Translations under genes and position numbers: made by a program | Part shown: positions 9,670 through 17,985 of the stretch, in pieces | Numbering within the stretch: position 1 is the stretch's first letter | Layout of the letters: each line of letters begins with the position of its first letter | Origin: Bradyrhizobium sp. CCBAU 51765 | Lineage (GTDB): Bacteria; Pseudomonadota; Alphaproteobacteria; Rhizobiales; Xanthobacteraceae | Direction of reading: 5' to 3' | DNA length: 64,000 nt | Assembly: GCF_015291725.1 (NCBI RefSeq) | Contig: NZ_CP030038.1 | Span: 806,001 to 870,000 of the forward strand | Notes under the pieces: generated by a model | The model's database searches: none | What the model was told of the DNA's origin: nothing | Seen by the model: the letters and a program-made list of their open reading frames with translations, nothing else

Positions 9670-9933
9670 TCAGTAGCAGGTACGAACGCGGCCGACGTAC
9701 TGGCCGAAGGCGTTGTACTGGGCGACCCAGCCGCAGCGGTGATAACCGTGGTAATAGGGGTCGTTCGTGGCGGCGATCGCGGAGCCGACGACGGCGGCGG
9801 TGGCGATGCCGGCGCCGACACCCCAGACCCAGCCGGGCTGCTTGGCTTCGGCAGAAGAGGTGGTGGACACGATGCTGCCGGTGACGGCGAGAGCAGCGAG
9901 AGCTGCGGCGGCAATCCTGGTCTTGATCGACAT
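9670..9933 (-). CDS. small secreted protein of unknown function
   Basis: An 87-residue protein with a clear Sec signal peptide (MSIKTRIAAAALAALAVTG, cleaved near SSAEA). It is followed by a glycine/alanine-rich hydrophobic segment (VWGVGAGIATAAVVGSAIAA) and a tail rich in Tyr and His with two cysteines. This architecture is common among small rhizobial envelope proteins without a known role. The ATG at 9933 was preferred to that at 9945 because GGATGGAG lies at the right distance in front of it. A strong hairpin follows the gene. Confidence 0.7.
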   Translation of the reverse strand: MSIKTRIAAAALAALAVTGSIVSTTSSAEAKQPGWVWGVGAGIATAAVVGSAIAATNDPYYHGYHRCGWVAQYNAFGQYVGRVRTCY

Positions 9934-10072
9934 GTGAAACTCCATCCGGGTTGAGGCGGTCCGTTGTGGCCCGCATGCCCAGTTGGACGGAGGCTCTTCG
10001 CATCCGGTTCGAAGATCGCAGATGTGGCCGCGAAGACTCGACCTTTCCCGAATGAATCCAGGAGGATGCCGG

Positions 10073-10906
10073 CTAGCCGAGGGGGCCCTTGGCGAGCCTG
10101 TTCACGTCGAAGTTATCGACTTCACTCAGCAGCTCGCAGAAGGCGCGCGCACCCTGGTCGATCAGCCGCTCGCCCTTCTCGGCCACGGCCAGCGTCGCAT
10201 TGCCGACCGCGCCGCTGGGGTTGAGATCCTGTGCCTGCCATGCGAACGGCGCGGGGCGCTGCGTCGAGAGCCAGCGATACTGCTGCTCCAGCGCGACGCT
10301 GCTCGCAGGGAAATCCGCGATCGCATCCATGCGCACCTGATCGGGATAGCGCGCCAGCATGATCGACGTCTCGACCGCGCCGCCGTGAATGCCGTGCCGC
10401 ACTTCCTCGGCCGGGAACAATCCGTCCGCGCCCGAGAGCCGCGACCATGACGTCGTCACCACAAACAGTTTTTGGTGCGCGCGCAGGTCCTGCGCCACCA
10501 GCATCATGGCCGCGCTGTTGCCGCCATGGCTGGTGACGATGACGAGCTTCTTCACGCCGCGGCGTGCAACGTCCTCGCCGATCCCTGTCCATTTCTTCAG
10601 CGCAATTTCGGTCGGCAGCGTCTGCGTGCCCGGATAGTCGATGTGCTCGGTGGAAATCCCGATTGGCTCAACGGGGAGGAAACTGGCCGGAACGTCCGCG
10701 GACAACAGCTCGCGCGCACGGGCAAGATAAGCGTCCGCGATCAGCACGTCGGTCGCGAGCGGCAGGTGCGGACCGTGCTGCTCGGTCGCCGCCAGCGGCA
10801 GCACCGCGATCCAGCGCGACACCTCCGCAGGGTCCGCATGAGCCCAGTCGATGTCGATCCAGTCGCGCGAGGGCGTCTTCAAGGTTTCTTTGCCCGAATT
10901 TGTCAC
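10073..10906 (-). CDS. creatininase family protein (amidohydrolase)
   Basis: A 277-residue member of the creatininase/MftE family. Visible metal-site motifs are ATEQHGPHLPLATD with Glu, His and Asp ligands near residues 40-53, TSHGGNS, and a downstream GGAVETS segment. These enzymes hydrolyse cyclic amides, and paralogues have other C-N substrates, so the substrate is not assigned. No ATG fits; the GTG at 10906 gives VTNSGKE, about 25 residues ahead of the conserved core. The gene is divergent from an NMT1/SsuA-type substrate-binding protein gene 126 bp away, which suggests the hydrolase acts on an imported nitrogenous compound (inference). Confidence 0.84.
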   Translation of the reverse strand: MTNSGKETLKTPSRDWIDIDWAHADPAEVSRWIAVLPLAATEQHGPHLPLATDVLIADAYLARARELLSADVPASFLPVEPIGISTEHIDYPGTQTLPTEIALKKWTGIGEDVARRGVKKLVIVTSHGGNSAAMMLVAQDLRAHQKLFVVTTSWSRLSGADGLFPAEEVRHGIHGGAVETSIMLARYPDQVRMDAIADFPASSVALEQQYRWLSTQRPAPFAWQAQDLNPSGAVGNATLAVAEKGERLIDQGARAFCELLSEVDNFDVNRLAKGPLG

Positions 10907-10921
10907 GTAATTTGGGGTATG

Positions 10922-10954
10922 AGGGGACGCGGGCCTGGCCGGTTCGCGTCCCCT
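10922..10954. promoter_or_regulatory. 10-bp inverted repeat in divergent promoter region
   Basis: AGGGGACGCG (10922-10931) pairs with CGCGTCCCCT (10945-10954) over a 13-bp spacer, midway between the divergent creatininase and substrate-binding protein genes. It could be an operator shared by both or just a structured leader; no cognate regulator is encoded nearby. Confidence 0.35.
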
Positions 10955-11032
10955 GACGTCATGCGGTTCTATCGCGTTGCCTTCACTCGGACCAGACACG
11001 ATTGGGCCAGCCACGATCCACGGAGTGCCATC

Positions 11033-12055
11033 ATGACCCCCTCTCATCTGCGGCGAGCGTTAATTGCGGGTTTGTTGGCCGCTATCGTGCCCTTTGTGCC
11101 GGCGCGCGCCGAAACGCTCGACAAGGTCACCTTCGGCACCAACTGGGTCGCCGAGGCCGAGCACGGCGGCTTCTTCCAGGCGGTCGCCGACGGCACCTAC
11201 AGGAAATACGGGCTCGACGTCACCATCGTCCCCGGCGGTCCCAACGAGAACAACCGCATGCTGCTGATCGCCGGCAAGATCGATTTCTTCATGGCCGCGA
11301 ACACGCTGATGTCGTTCGACGCCGTCGCCAACAACGTCCCGGTCGTGACCATCGCCGCGATCTTCCAGAAGGATCCGCAGGTGATGCTGACGCATCCCGA
11401 CGCCAAGGTCACGAAGATCGAGGATCTCAAGCCGCTGACGCTGTTCGTCTCCAAGGAGGGCATGACCTCCTACTTCCAGTGGCTGAAGTCCGAATATGGC
11501 TTCAGCGAGAAGAACGTCCGTCCCTACAATTTCAATCCGCAGCCCTTCATCGCCAATCCCAAGAGCGCGATGCAGGGCTACGTCACCTCCGAGCCCTTCG
11601 CGGTGGAGAAGGCCGCCGGCTTCAAGCCCAACGTGCTGCTGCTCGCCGACTACGGCTTCAACACCTATTCGACCCTGATCGAGACGCGCCGCGACGTCGT
11701 CGAGAAGAAGCCCGACCTGGTCCAGCGCTTCGTCGATGCCTCCATGGTCGGGTGGTACAATTACATCTACCGCGACAATTCCGCCGGCAATGAACTGATC
11801 AAGAAGCTCAATCCGGAGATGACGGACGATCTGCTCGCCTATTCCGTCGCCAAGATGAAGGAACACGGCATCGTCGATTCCGGCGACAGCTTGAAGAACG
11901 GCATCGGCGCGATGAGCGACGAGCGCTACACCTCCTTCTTCAACAAGATGGTGAAGGCCGGCGTGGTGAAGGCAGATATCGACTTCCGCAAGTCCTATAC
12001 GCTGCGCTTCATCAACAAGGGCGTCGGCATCGAGCTGCGCCCGAACAAGCCGTAA
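11033..12055 (+). CDS. ABC transporter substrate-binding protein, NMT1/THI5-like (SsuA type)
   Basis: A 340-residue periplasmic binding protein with signal peptide MTPSHLRRALIAGLLAAIVP cut after PARA. The mature start TLDKVTFGTNWVAEAEHGGF is characteristic of the NMT1/THI5-like family, which binds thiamine-pyrimidine precursors, sulfonates, nitrate or related small molecules. The real ligand is open. The ATG at 11033 has CGGAG at suitable spacing. The ATPase and permease genes of the same importer follow, but a 272-bp gap holding a repeat separates them. The divergent creatininase gene points to a nitrogen-containing substrate (inference). Confidence 0.88.
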   Translation: MTPSHLRRALIAGLLAAIVPFVPARAETLDKVTFGTNWVAEAEHGGFFQAVADGTYRKYGLDVTIVPGGPNENNRMLLIAGKIDFFMAANTLMSFDAVANNVPVVTIAAIFQKDPQVMLTHPDAKVTKIEDLKPLTLFVSKEGMTSYFQWLKSEYGFSEKNVRPYNFNPQPFIANPKSAMQGYVTSEPFAVEKAAGFKPNVLLLADYGFNTYSTLIETRRDVVEKKPDLVQRFVDASMVGWYNYIYRDNSAGNELIKKLNPEMTDDLLAYSVAKMKEHGIVDSGDSLKNGIGAMSDERYTSFFNKMVKAGVVKADIDFRKSYTLRFINKGVGIELRPNKP

Positions 12056-12161
12056 CGCATGTTGAGATCAGGCACTGCGGTGCGGCTGGGGCCCGCCTCT
12101 CCCCGTCGGGGACAGGGCTATCGCATATTAGATGTAGCCATGGGCACCGACTGTATCCACG

Positions 12162-12254
12162 GCGTCATGGCCGGGCTTGACCCGGCCATCCACGCCTTTT
12201 CACGCAGCACAAAGAACGTGGATGCCCGGGACAAGCCCGGGCATGACGACCTCT
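12162..12254 (+). repeat. inverted intergenic repeat, copy A
   Basis: An element of about 93 bp with two nested hairpins: GTCATGGCCGGGC...GCCATCCACG and CGTGGATGCCCGGG...CCCGGGCATGAC. The reverse complement of 15726-15815 matches it nearly base for base in the arms, and similarity continues weakly past 12254 (GCGATTGCC). It interrupts the ABC importer gene cluster between the binding protein and the ATPase. Confidence 0.75.
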
Positions 12255-12327
12255 GCAAAATTCAAACGCGATTGCCTTGCCGTCGGGAAGAGATGAGGGG
12301 CGCCCGAAACGCTGCAGTCGTCGATCA

Positions 12328-13158
12328 ATGGTAGAGCGCAACATCTCGCCCGCCGTCGAGGCCAGCCTGACGGCTCTTGCCGTCAGTCTGCGCGGCGTGA
12401 CGAAGGCCTATGACAACGGCGTCACGGCACTCGGCCCGTTCGACCTCGCTGTGCGCAAGGGCGAGTTTATCTCGCTGCTCGGCCCGTCCGGCTGCGGCAA
12501 ATCGACGGCGCTACGCATCATCGCGGGGCTCAGTGCGCCGTCAACGGGCACTGTGCGGGTGGCGCGTCACGAAGGCTCAGTGCAGCCCGGCCATGTTCAA
12601 CCAGGTCACGGCATCGGCTTCGTGTTTCAGGAACCGACCCTGATGCCCTGGACCAGCGTCCGCGAGAACGTGCGGCTGCCCTTGAGGCTCGCACGCGTGC
12701 CGAAGGCAGACGCGCGCGCGCGTGCCGACCAGGCGCTGGCGAGTGTCGGGCTCGCCGATTTCGCCGATGCCTATCCGCGCGAGCTCTCCGGCGGCATGAA
12801 GATGCGGGTGTCGCTGGCGCGCGCGCTCGTCACCGACCCCGAGATCCTCCTGATGGACGAGCCGTTCGCAGCCCTCGACGAGATCACGCGCTTCCGCCTC
12901 AACAACGATCTGCTCGCCCTGTGGCGCCGCCTTCGCAAGACCGTCATCTTCGTCACCCATTCGGTGTTCGAGTCCGTCTATCTGTCGCAGCGTGTGGTGG
13001 TGATGACGGCCCGGCCCGGCCGCATCCAGGCTGACATCCGCATCGAGACGGTCGAGCCGCGCGGGGAGGAGTTTCGGACCTCGGCCGCCTATTCCGATTA
13101 CTGCCGAAGAGTGTCAGCCGCGCTGGCACCATCGTATTCGGGACAGTCGACGCTATGA
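12328..13158 (+). CDS. ABC transporter ATP-binding protein (SsuB/TauB type)
   Basis: A 276-residue ATPase. The motifs are complete: Walker A GPSGCGKST, Q-loop FQEPTLMPW, signature LSGGMKMRVSLARAL, Walker B ILLMDEPFAALDE and switch histidine in FVTHSVFES. The FQEPTLMPW and LSGGM forms are typical of the nitrate/sulfonate/taurine importer subfamily, consistent with the upstream binding protein. The ATG at 12328 starts MVERNISPAV; a weak ribosome site makes this start less certain. The stop overlaps the ATG of the permease gene by four bases, indicating translational coupling. Confidence 0.9.
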   Translation: MVERNISPAVEASLTALAVSLRGVTKAYDNGVTALGPFDLAVRKGEFISLLGPSGCGKSTALRIIAGLSAPSTGTVRVARHEGSVQPGHVQPGHGIGFVFQEPTLMPWTSVRENVRLPLRLARVPKADARARADQALASVGLADFADAYPRELSGGMKMRVSLARALVTDPEILLMDEPFAALDEITRFRLNNDLLALWRRLRKTVIFVTHSVFESVYLSQRVVVMTARPGRIQADIRIETVEPRGEEFRTSAAYSDYCRRVSAALAPSYSGQSTL

Positions 13159-13973
13159 GCGCGCAAGCTCCCATCATCGCGGGATCGTCCCGCGCGCAGC
13201 GCGCGATGCGCTTCGTGCTTCCCGTCGTCGTGTTCGCGGCCGGCCTCGTCGCCTGGGAACTCGTGGTCCGCCTCAAAGGGATCCCGCCTTACGTGCTGCC
13301 GGCGCCGTCCGTCATCGTCCTGACGCTGATCAGGGACTGGGCGGTTCTGTCACAATCGCTCGCCACCACGCTGCTGACCACGCTCGAGGGGTTCCTCGCG
13401 GCGAGCATCGGCGGCATCGCGCTGGCGCTGCTGTTCAACCAGTCGAAATGGGTGGAATATTCGCTGTTCCCCTATGCCGTGGTCCTGCAGGTGACGCCCG
13501 TCATCGCGATCGCGCCGCTGCTGCTGATCTATCTGGAGCAGCAGACCGCGGTCGTGGTCTGCGCCTTCATCGTCGCCTTCTTTCCGGTGCTGTCCAACAC
13601 CACGCTCGGGCTGAATTCGGTGGATCGCAATCTCGCCGGCCTGTTCCAGCTCTATGGTGCCTCGCCACAGCAGACGCTGCGCTTTCTCAAGCTGCCCGCG
13701 GCGCTGCCCTACATTCTCGGGGGCCTGCGTATCGCCGGCGGCCTGTCGCTGATCGGCGCGGTCGTGGCCGAGATCGCGGCGGGAACTGCCGGCGCCGGCT
13801 CCGGCCTCGCCTACAGGATCGCCGAGTCCGGCTATCGCCTGAACATACCCCGCATGTTCGCGGCGCTGCTTCTGTTGTCGCTGGCCGGGATTGTCATCTA
13901 TGGGGTGCTGGCGCTAGTTTCGCACCTCGTTTTACGGCGCTGGCATGAGAGCGCGCTTGGAAAGGAAAACTGA
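13155..13973 (+). CDS. ABC transporter permease (SsuC/TauC type)
   Basis: A 272-residue inner-membrane protein with about six transmembrane helices and a BPD_transp_1 domain. The N-terminal segment with PPYVLPAPSVIV is a hallmark of the SsuC/TauC/NrtB group. The EAA-loop region lies around QLYGASPQQTLRFLKLPAALP, which contacts the ATPase. The start overlaps the ATPase gene by four bases, and its stop overlaps the ATG of the dehydrogenase gene by one base, so all are read as one operon. Confidence 0.9.
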   Translation: MSAQAPIIAGSSRAQRAMRFVLPVVVFAAGLVAWELVVRLKGIPPYVLPAPSVIVLTLIRDWAVLSQSLATTLLTTLEGFLAASIGGIALALLFNQSKWVEYSLFPYAVVLQVTPVIAIAPLLLIYLEQQTAVVVCAFIVAFFPVLSNTTLGLNSVDRNLAGLFQLYGASPQQTLRFLKLPAALPYILGGLRIAGGLSLIGAVVAEIAAGTAGAGSGLAYRIAESGYRLNIPRMFAALLLLSLAGIVIYGVLALVSHLVLRRWHESALGKEN

Positions 13974-14962
13974 TGGCTGCCGGTTCGATTTCGTCCGAAA
14001 AGATCGACCTTCTGATCTATGGGCCGGTGCGGCCGATCCTCGAGAGCGGCTTTTCCGATCATTTCGTCGTGCACAAGGCGGAGACACGCGGCGATCTCGA
14101 GCGCCTGACGCCGGCGGTTCGCGACAAGATCCGCGGCGTCGCGGTGACCTACCACACCGTGCGCGCGGACAGGGATTCGCTGTCGCAGCTGCCGAAGCTG
14201 GAGATGGTGGCGAGCTTTGGCGTCGGCTACGACCATGTCGACGCCAAATACGCGGCCGAGAACAATATCGTCGTCACCAATACGCCCGACGTGCTGACCG
14301 AGGAGGTCGCCGACGTCGCGATGGGTCTTCTTATCGCGACCTTGCGCGAGTTCATCAAGGCCGACCGTTACGTCCGCTCCGGCCTCTGGCAGACGCAGAA
14401 CTACCCGCTCAGCGTCGGCTCGCTGCGCGACCGCAAGGTCGGCATCGTCGGCATGGGCCGGATCGGCCAGGCCATCGCGCGCCGGCTCGACGCCTCGCTG
14501 GTGCCGGTGGTCTACCACTCGCGCAATCCGTCCAAGGACGTCTCCTACAAGCACTACCCTGACCTGCTCGAGATGGCGAAGGCGGTGGACACGCTGATGG
14601 TGATCGTGCCCGGAGGCGCCGCCACGAACAAGATGATCAATGCCGAGGTGCTGAAGGCACTCGGTCCGCGTGGCGTGCTGGTCAACGTCGCCCGCGGCTC
14701 GGTGGTGGACGAGCCGGCGCTGATCCAGGCGCTGAAATCAGGCACCATCCTCGCCGCCGGCCTCGACGTGTTCGCGGCCGAGCCGAACGTGCCGGACGAG
14801 CTCAAGACCATGCAGAACGTCGTTCTGCTGCCGCATATCGGTTCGGCCTCGGTGGTGACGCGCAACGCGATGGACCAGCTCGTGGTCGACAATCTCAAGG
14901 CCTGGTTTGCCGGCAAGGCGCCGCTGACGCCGGTTGCGGAAACGCCGGTCAAGGGGCGCTGA
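13973..14962 (+). CDS. D-2-hydroxyacid dehydrogenase family protein
   Basis: A 329-residue NAD(P)-dependent oxidoreductase. The nucleotide-binding motif VGIVGMGRIGQAIARRL is present. The catalytic Arg lies in VNVARGSVVDE, the Glu in FAAEPNVP and the His in LLPHIGSAS, so the active site is complete. The closest functional group by pattern is glyoxylate/hydroxypyruvate reductase (GhrB/GRHPR-like), but substrate cannot be read from sequence. It is tightly coupled to the permease gene upstream (TGATG overlap) and to the Inh gene downstream, so a role on the imported compound or its breakdown product is plausible (inference). Confidence 0.9.
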   Translation: MAAGSISSEKIDLLIYGPVRPILESGFSDHFVVHKAETRGDLERLTPAVRDKIRGVAVTYHTVRADRDSLSQLPKLEMVASFGVGYDHVDAKYAAENNIVVTNTPDVLTEEVADVAMGLLIATLREFIKADRYVRSGLWQTQNYPLSVGSLRDRKVGIVGMGRIGQAIARRLDASLVPVVYHSRNPSKDVSYKHYPDLLEMAKAVDTLMVIVPGGAATNKMINAEVLKALGPRGVLVNVARGSVVDEPALIQALKSGTILAAGLDVFAAEPNVPDELKTMQNVVLLPHIGSASVVTRNAMDQLVVDNLKAWFAGKAPLTPVAETPVKGR

Positions 14963-15654
14963 TGAGAGCTCTTCGGGTCGTTGCATTCGCCGTCGCGGCC
15001 TTCTTGGCCGCGATCGGCCTTGCGCATGCACAGGATGCGACGAGCCTGAAGAAGCAGATGCCCGGCCAGTGGGAGCTCTCGACCACCGAGCGCAGCAAGA
15101 CCTGCGTCGTCACGCTCAAGAGCGATGCGGCGGCGCAGGGCTTCAAGCTGGAGCTGGAGCCGGCCTGCAAGACCGCGCTGCCGTTCACGAAAGACATCGT
15201 CGCCTGGAACGTCAGGGGCCTCGACATCGTCCGCCTGCAGGACGCGACCGGGGAAGCCGTGATCGACTTCACCGAGGTCGAGGCCGGCATCTTCGAGGGC
15301 CTGCGCCAGGGCGAGGGCGTCTACATCCTGCAGGATCTCGCTGCCGCGCGTTCGATGGCCAAGTCGATGGACCAGATGATCGGCGACTGGTCGATGGTGC
15401 GCGGCAACGGCCAGCCCGTCTGCGGGCTGACGCTGACCAACACCGAAGCGGACTCGGACAATTTCCAGGTCTTCCTCAAGCCGAGATGCGACGCGACGAT
15501 CGCGCAGTTCAACCCGACGCAATGGCGCCTCGAACGCGGCCAGATCATCCTGATGTCGAAATCAGGCGAGGCCTGGCAATTCGAGGCCGACGACCACGCG
15601 CAGTGGCGGCGCGTCCCCGACACCGCCGATCCCCTCATCATGCTGCGCCAGTAG
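14962..15654 (+). CDS. Inh/Omp19 family protein, two domains
   Basis: A 230-residue exported protein with signal peptide MRALRVVAFAVAAFLAAIGL, cut near AHAQ. Two tandem AprI/Inh-like domains follow. The first starts MPGQWELSTTERSKTCVVTL and the second MIGDWSMVRGNGQPVCGLTL; each has the family pattern of a W, two cysteines likely forming a disulphide, and a later aW/QW strand. The family inhibits secreted metalloproteases in Pseudomonas and Dickeya and occurs as lipoprotein Omp19 in Brucella. Here no lipobox Cys is seen. The start overlaps the dehydrogenase stop by one base (TGATG). Its presence at the end of a transport operon is odd. Confidence 0.78.
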   Translation: MRALRVVAFAVAAFLAAIGLAHAQDATSLKKQMPGQWELSTTERSKTCVVTLKSDAAAQGFKLELEPACKTALPFTKDIVAWNVRGLDIVRLQDATGEAVIDFTEVEAGIFEGLRQGEGVYILQDLAAARSMAKSMDQMIGDWSMVRGNGQPVCGLTLTNTEADSDNFQVFLKPRCDATIAQFNPTQWRLERGQIILMSKSGEAWQFEADDHAQWRRVPDTADPLIMLRQ

Positions 15655-15725
15655 GCGCGGGCAAGCCGCGGGCTCTCCGGCTTTCCCCCGCAAGCGCAGG
15701 GCAATCGCATATGAAGACTTACAAG

Positions 15726-15815
15726 AGGTCGTCATGCCCGGGCTTGTCCCGGGCATCCACGTTCTTTGTGCCATGTAGCCAGGCGTGGATGGCCGGGACA
15801 GGCCCGGCCATGACG
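15726..15815 (-). repeat. inverted intergenic repeat, copy B
   Basis: The reverse complement of the element at 12162-12254. It lies between the convergent Inh and peptidoglycan-binding genes. The two nested hairpins CGTCATGCCCGGGC / GCCCGGGCATCCACG and CGTGGATGGCCGGG / CCCGGCCATGACG are intact. Confidence 0.75.
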
Positions 15816-15855
15816 CTGTGGAAGCAGCCGACGTCCCTCGCGGCTCATCCGTGTT

Positions 15856-17247
15856 CTACGTCGTCAGCTTCGGTGGCGGTGCGGTACCTTGCGACCATTT
15901 CTCCATCTTGCCGAGCACGCCCCAGACGGTGAGCGCGAGCGAGATCGGCATCGCGAACTGGCTGATGCCGGGCACGGCGGTCACGATCGTTCCGAGCAGT
16001 CCGGCGAGGCCGCCGGCGCTAGGACTCGCCGTCACCGACGAGAGCAGCGCGGTGAGCAACGAGCCGCCGATGCCGAGCGCGGTCTTCTTGCCGTCGAGCA
16101 GCTTGCCGACGGTCTCGCCGAGCGCGCCGTTGACCTGGCCCAGCATGGGCTTGCCGCTGCTCGTGTTGAGAAGGGTGCTGAGCAGGTCGACGACCTGCTT
16201 CAGCTGATCGACGGGGGCGGGGCTTGCCGGGGCGACGGGTCCCGGCATGGGCGCCGTCCTGTTGATGAGCGAGAAAAGCCGCTCGAACAGGCTGATCGGG
16301 TCATTCGTGGCAGGCAATGTCCTGCTCGGCACGGTCGCCGGCAGCGTCGTGCCGCCGGCTGACGGTCGCAGCAATTGCGCGAGGTCCTCCAGCCGCTTCA
16401 GGATCTGCGACAGGTCGACCGCCTGCACCGGGCCTCCAGGCTGCGTCGCGCGCGTGATCGCGGCGACCGTGGCCGCGTCGAGAAGCCCGGTATCCCTCAG
16501 GCCGTTCTGTTCCTGAAATTGCGAGACGGCGGCCCTGGTCTTTGGTCCGCTGATGCCGTCCTCGGCGAGCGGCGGATTGGCGCCGAGCTGGTTGAGCGCC
16601 TGCTGCATGAGAATGACCGTCGAGGCCACGTCGTCCTCGGGCTCGCCGCGGCCGGCGAATTGCGGGCTGCCGTCGAGCGTGATCGAGGAGTCGAGTGACA
16701 TCATCGCATGCAGGATCACCGCCGTGCCGAGTTGCGAATCGACGTGATCGGAGTCGAACACATGGTCGCGAACGAATTTTCCCGCCCTTGCCTCCGGCGG
16801 GCCGTACAGCGTCGAGCCGCCATAGAGATAGGGCGAGTTGACGCCCTTGGCGTGATAGCCGAAGCCGTTGAACGCCTCGAGCCGGAACATCATCCGCGCG
16901 ATGCTCCAATCGTTCGCGCCAATGAAGTTTTGGATTCTGAACGCGTCCACGGCGCCGTCCACGAACGTGGCAAAGGGGCCGCGCCCTTTCGGAACGAGCT
17001 TCGTCACGCGATGAAGCGACTCGCCGTTGCCGAGATACGTGTCGAAATCGAAGTTGGACTCGCGGTAGTGGCAGAGCGCGGTGAAGAACCAGGGGACGCC
17101 CGTCAGCCGCTCGATCTGCTGATACGTCGCCTTGCCGTTGAGGGCCTTGCGGGCGACTGCATTCGCCTCGGCCAGGCGTCCCGCCCGGATCTCGAGACCG
17201 GCCCAATTCCGCTCATACTCGTTTTTCAATCTTTCGAATGAGATCAT
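15856..17247 (-). CDS. peptidoglycan-binding lysozyme-like protein with holin-like tail
   Basis: A 463-residue protein. Residues 1 to about 185 form a lysozyme-like region with GVPWFFTALCHYRESNFDFD, where the Glu of RES is the probable catalytic residue, and later GFGYHAKGVNSPYL. A PG_binding_1 domain follows near residues 215-270 (LNQLGANPPLAEDGISGPKT...). A Pro-rich linker and two hydrophobic segments close the protein, the last with FAMPISLALTVWGVLGKMEKW. No Sec signal peptide is seen. Together it resembles an endolysin with a holin-like C-terminus, a layout seen in some rhizobial chromosomal or phage-derived genes. ATG 17247 follows GGGAG. No other phage gene is nearby. Confidence 0.72.
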   Translation of the reverse strand: MISFERLKNEYERNWAGLEIRAGRLAEANAVARKALNGKATYQQIERLTGVPWFFTALCHYRESNFDFDTYLGNGESLHRVTKLVPKGRGPFATFVDGAVDAFRIQNFIGANDWSIARMMFRLEAFNGFGYHAKGVNSPYLYGGSTLYGPPEARAGKFVRDHVFDSDHVDSQLGTAVILHAMMSLDSSITLDGSPQFAGRGEPEDDVASTVILMQQALNQLGANPPLAEDGISGPKTRAAVSQFQEQNGLRDTGLLDAATVAAITRATQPGGPVQAVDLSQILKRLEDLAQLLRPSAGGTTLPATVPSRTLPATNDPISLFERLFSLINRTAPMPGPVAPASPAPVDQLKQVVDLLSTLLNTSSGKPMLGQVNGALGETVGKLLDGKKTALGIGGSLLTALLSSVTASPSAGGLAGLLGTIVTAVPGISQFAMPISLALTVWGVLGKMEKWSQGTAPPPKLTT

Positions 17248-17496
17248 TTTCCGCTCCCGCAAATTGACTGAATGATCGACTCTCCGTGCAAGCCAAAGTG
17301 AACCAGGTGCCGTGATCAGCGTGACTCCAGCGTCATCTCCCGAAATCTGGCAGGTCGCCGGCCCGGAGCATGTGAAATGGCTTACAGCTTCGGCGGGAAA
17401 TCATTGGTAGAACCGGGAGCGCGTGCGACCACCCTTCGGGGGAACCGGCTCGGCCCTCCACCGTTAGCGATGAGGCGGTCCGGCAAGGAATCCCGC

Positions 17497-17871
17497 ATGG
17501 CCAAGCGCGTCCTCGCGATCGGTATCGAACCCGGCAATGCGGACTACAGCGCGTTTCCGCAGGTCACGCCGGAGCTCGTGCGCGGCCATATCGAGGCGCA
17601 GCTGTTGCGCCTGCGCGATCTCGGCTTTGAGGTCACGAGCTGCCTGATCGATCTCGATGCGACCGCCGAAGCCGTCGTCACGGCGGTGCTGCAGGACGAG
17701 AGCTTCGACTGCATCGTGATCGGTGCCGGCCTGCGCGAGCCGAAGGAGCGCCTGCTGATGTTCGAGAAGGTGCTCAACCTCGTCCATCGCATGGCGCCGA
17801 ACGCCGCGATCTGCTTCAACACCACGCCGGCGGACACCGCCGAAGCGGTGCAGCGCTGGGTCGAGCCGTGA
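17497..17871 (+). CDS. conserved protein of unknown function, Rossmann-like
   Basis: A 124-residue cytosolic protein. Alternating beta strands and helices (RVLAIGIEPG, FEVTSCLIDLD, FDCIVIGAGLRE, NAAICFNTTP) suggest a small Rossmann-like or receiver-like fold. No catalytic motif is recognised. The ATG at 17497 has AAGGA at good spacing; the frame is open further up but without protein-like sequence. It is followed by a lipoprotein gene 114 bp away on the same strand. Confidence 0.65.
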   Translation: MAKRVLAIGIEPGNADYSAFPQVTPELVRGHIEAQLLRLRDLGFEVTSCLIDLDATAEAVVTAVLQDESFDCIVIGAGLREPKERLLMFEKVLNLVHRMAPNAAICFNTTPADTAEAVQRWVEP

Positions 17872-17985
17872 GCTGACGGCACTCGGTTGCAGAGCTCGCG
17901 TGTATCGGTTCATTTTCACAATCACCAATTGACGCGACCGGCCTGTGGCGCAATCATCCGCAGTCATCACGGGTGGGGAATCTTC

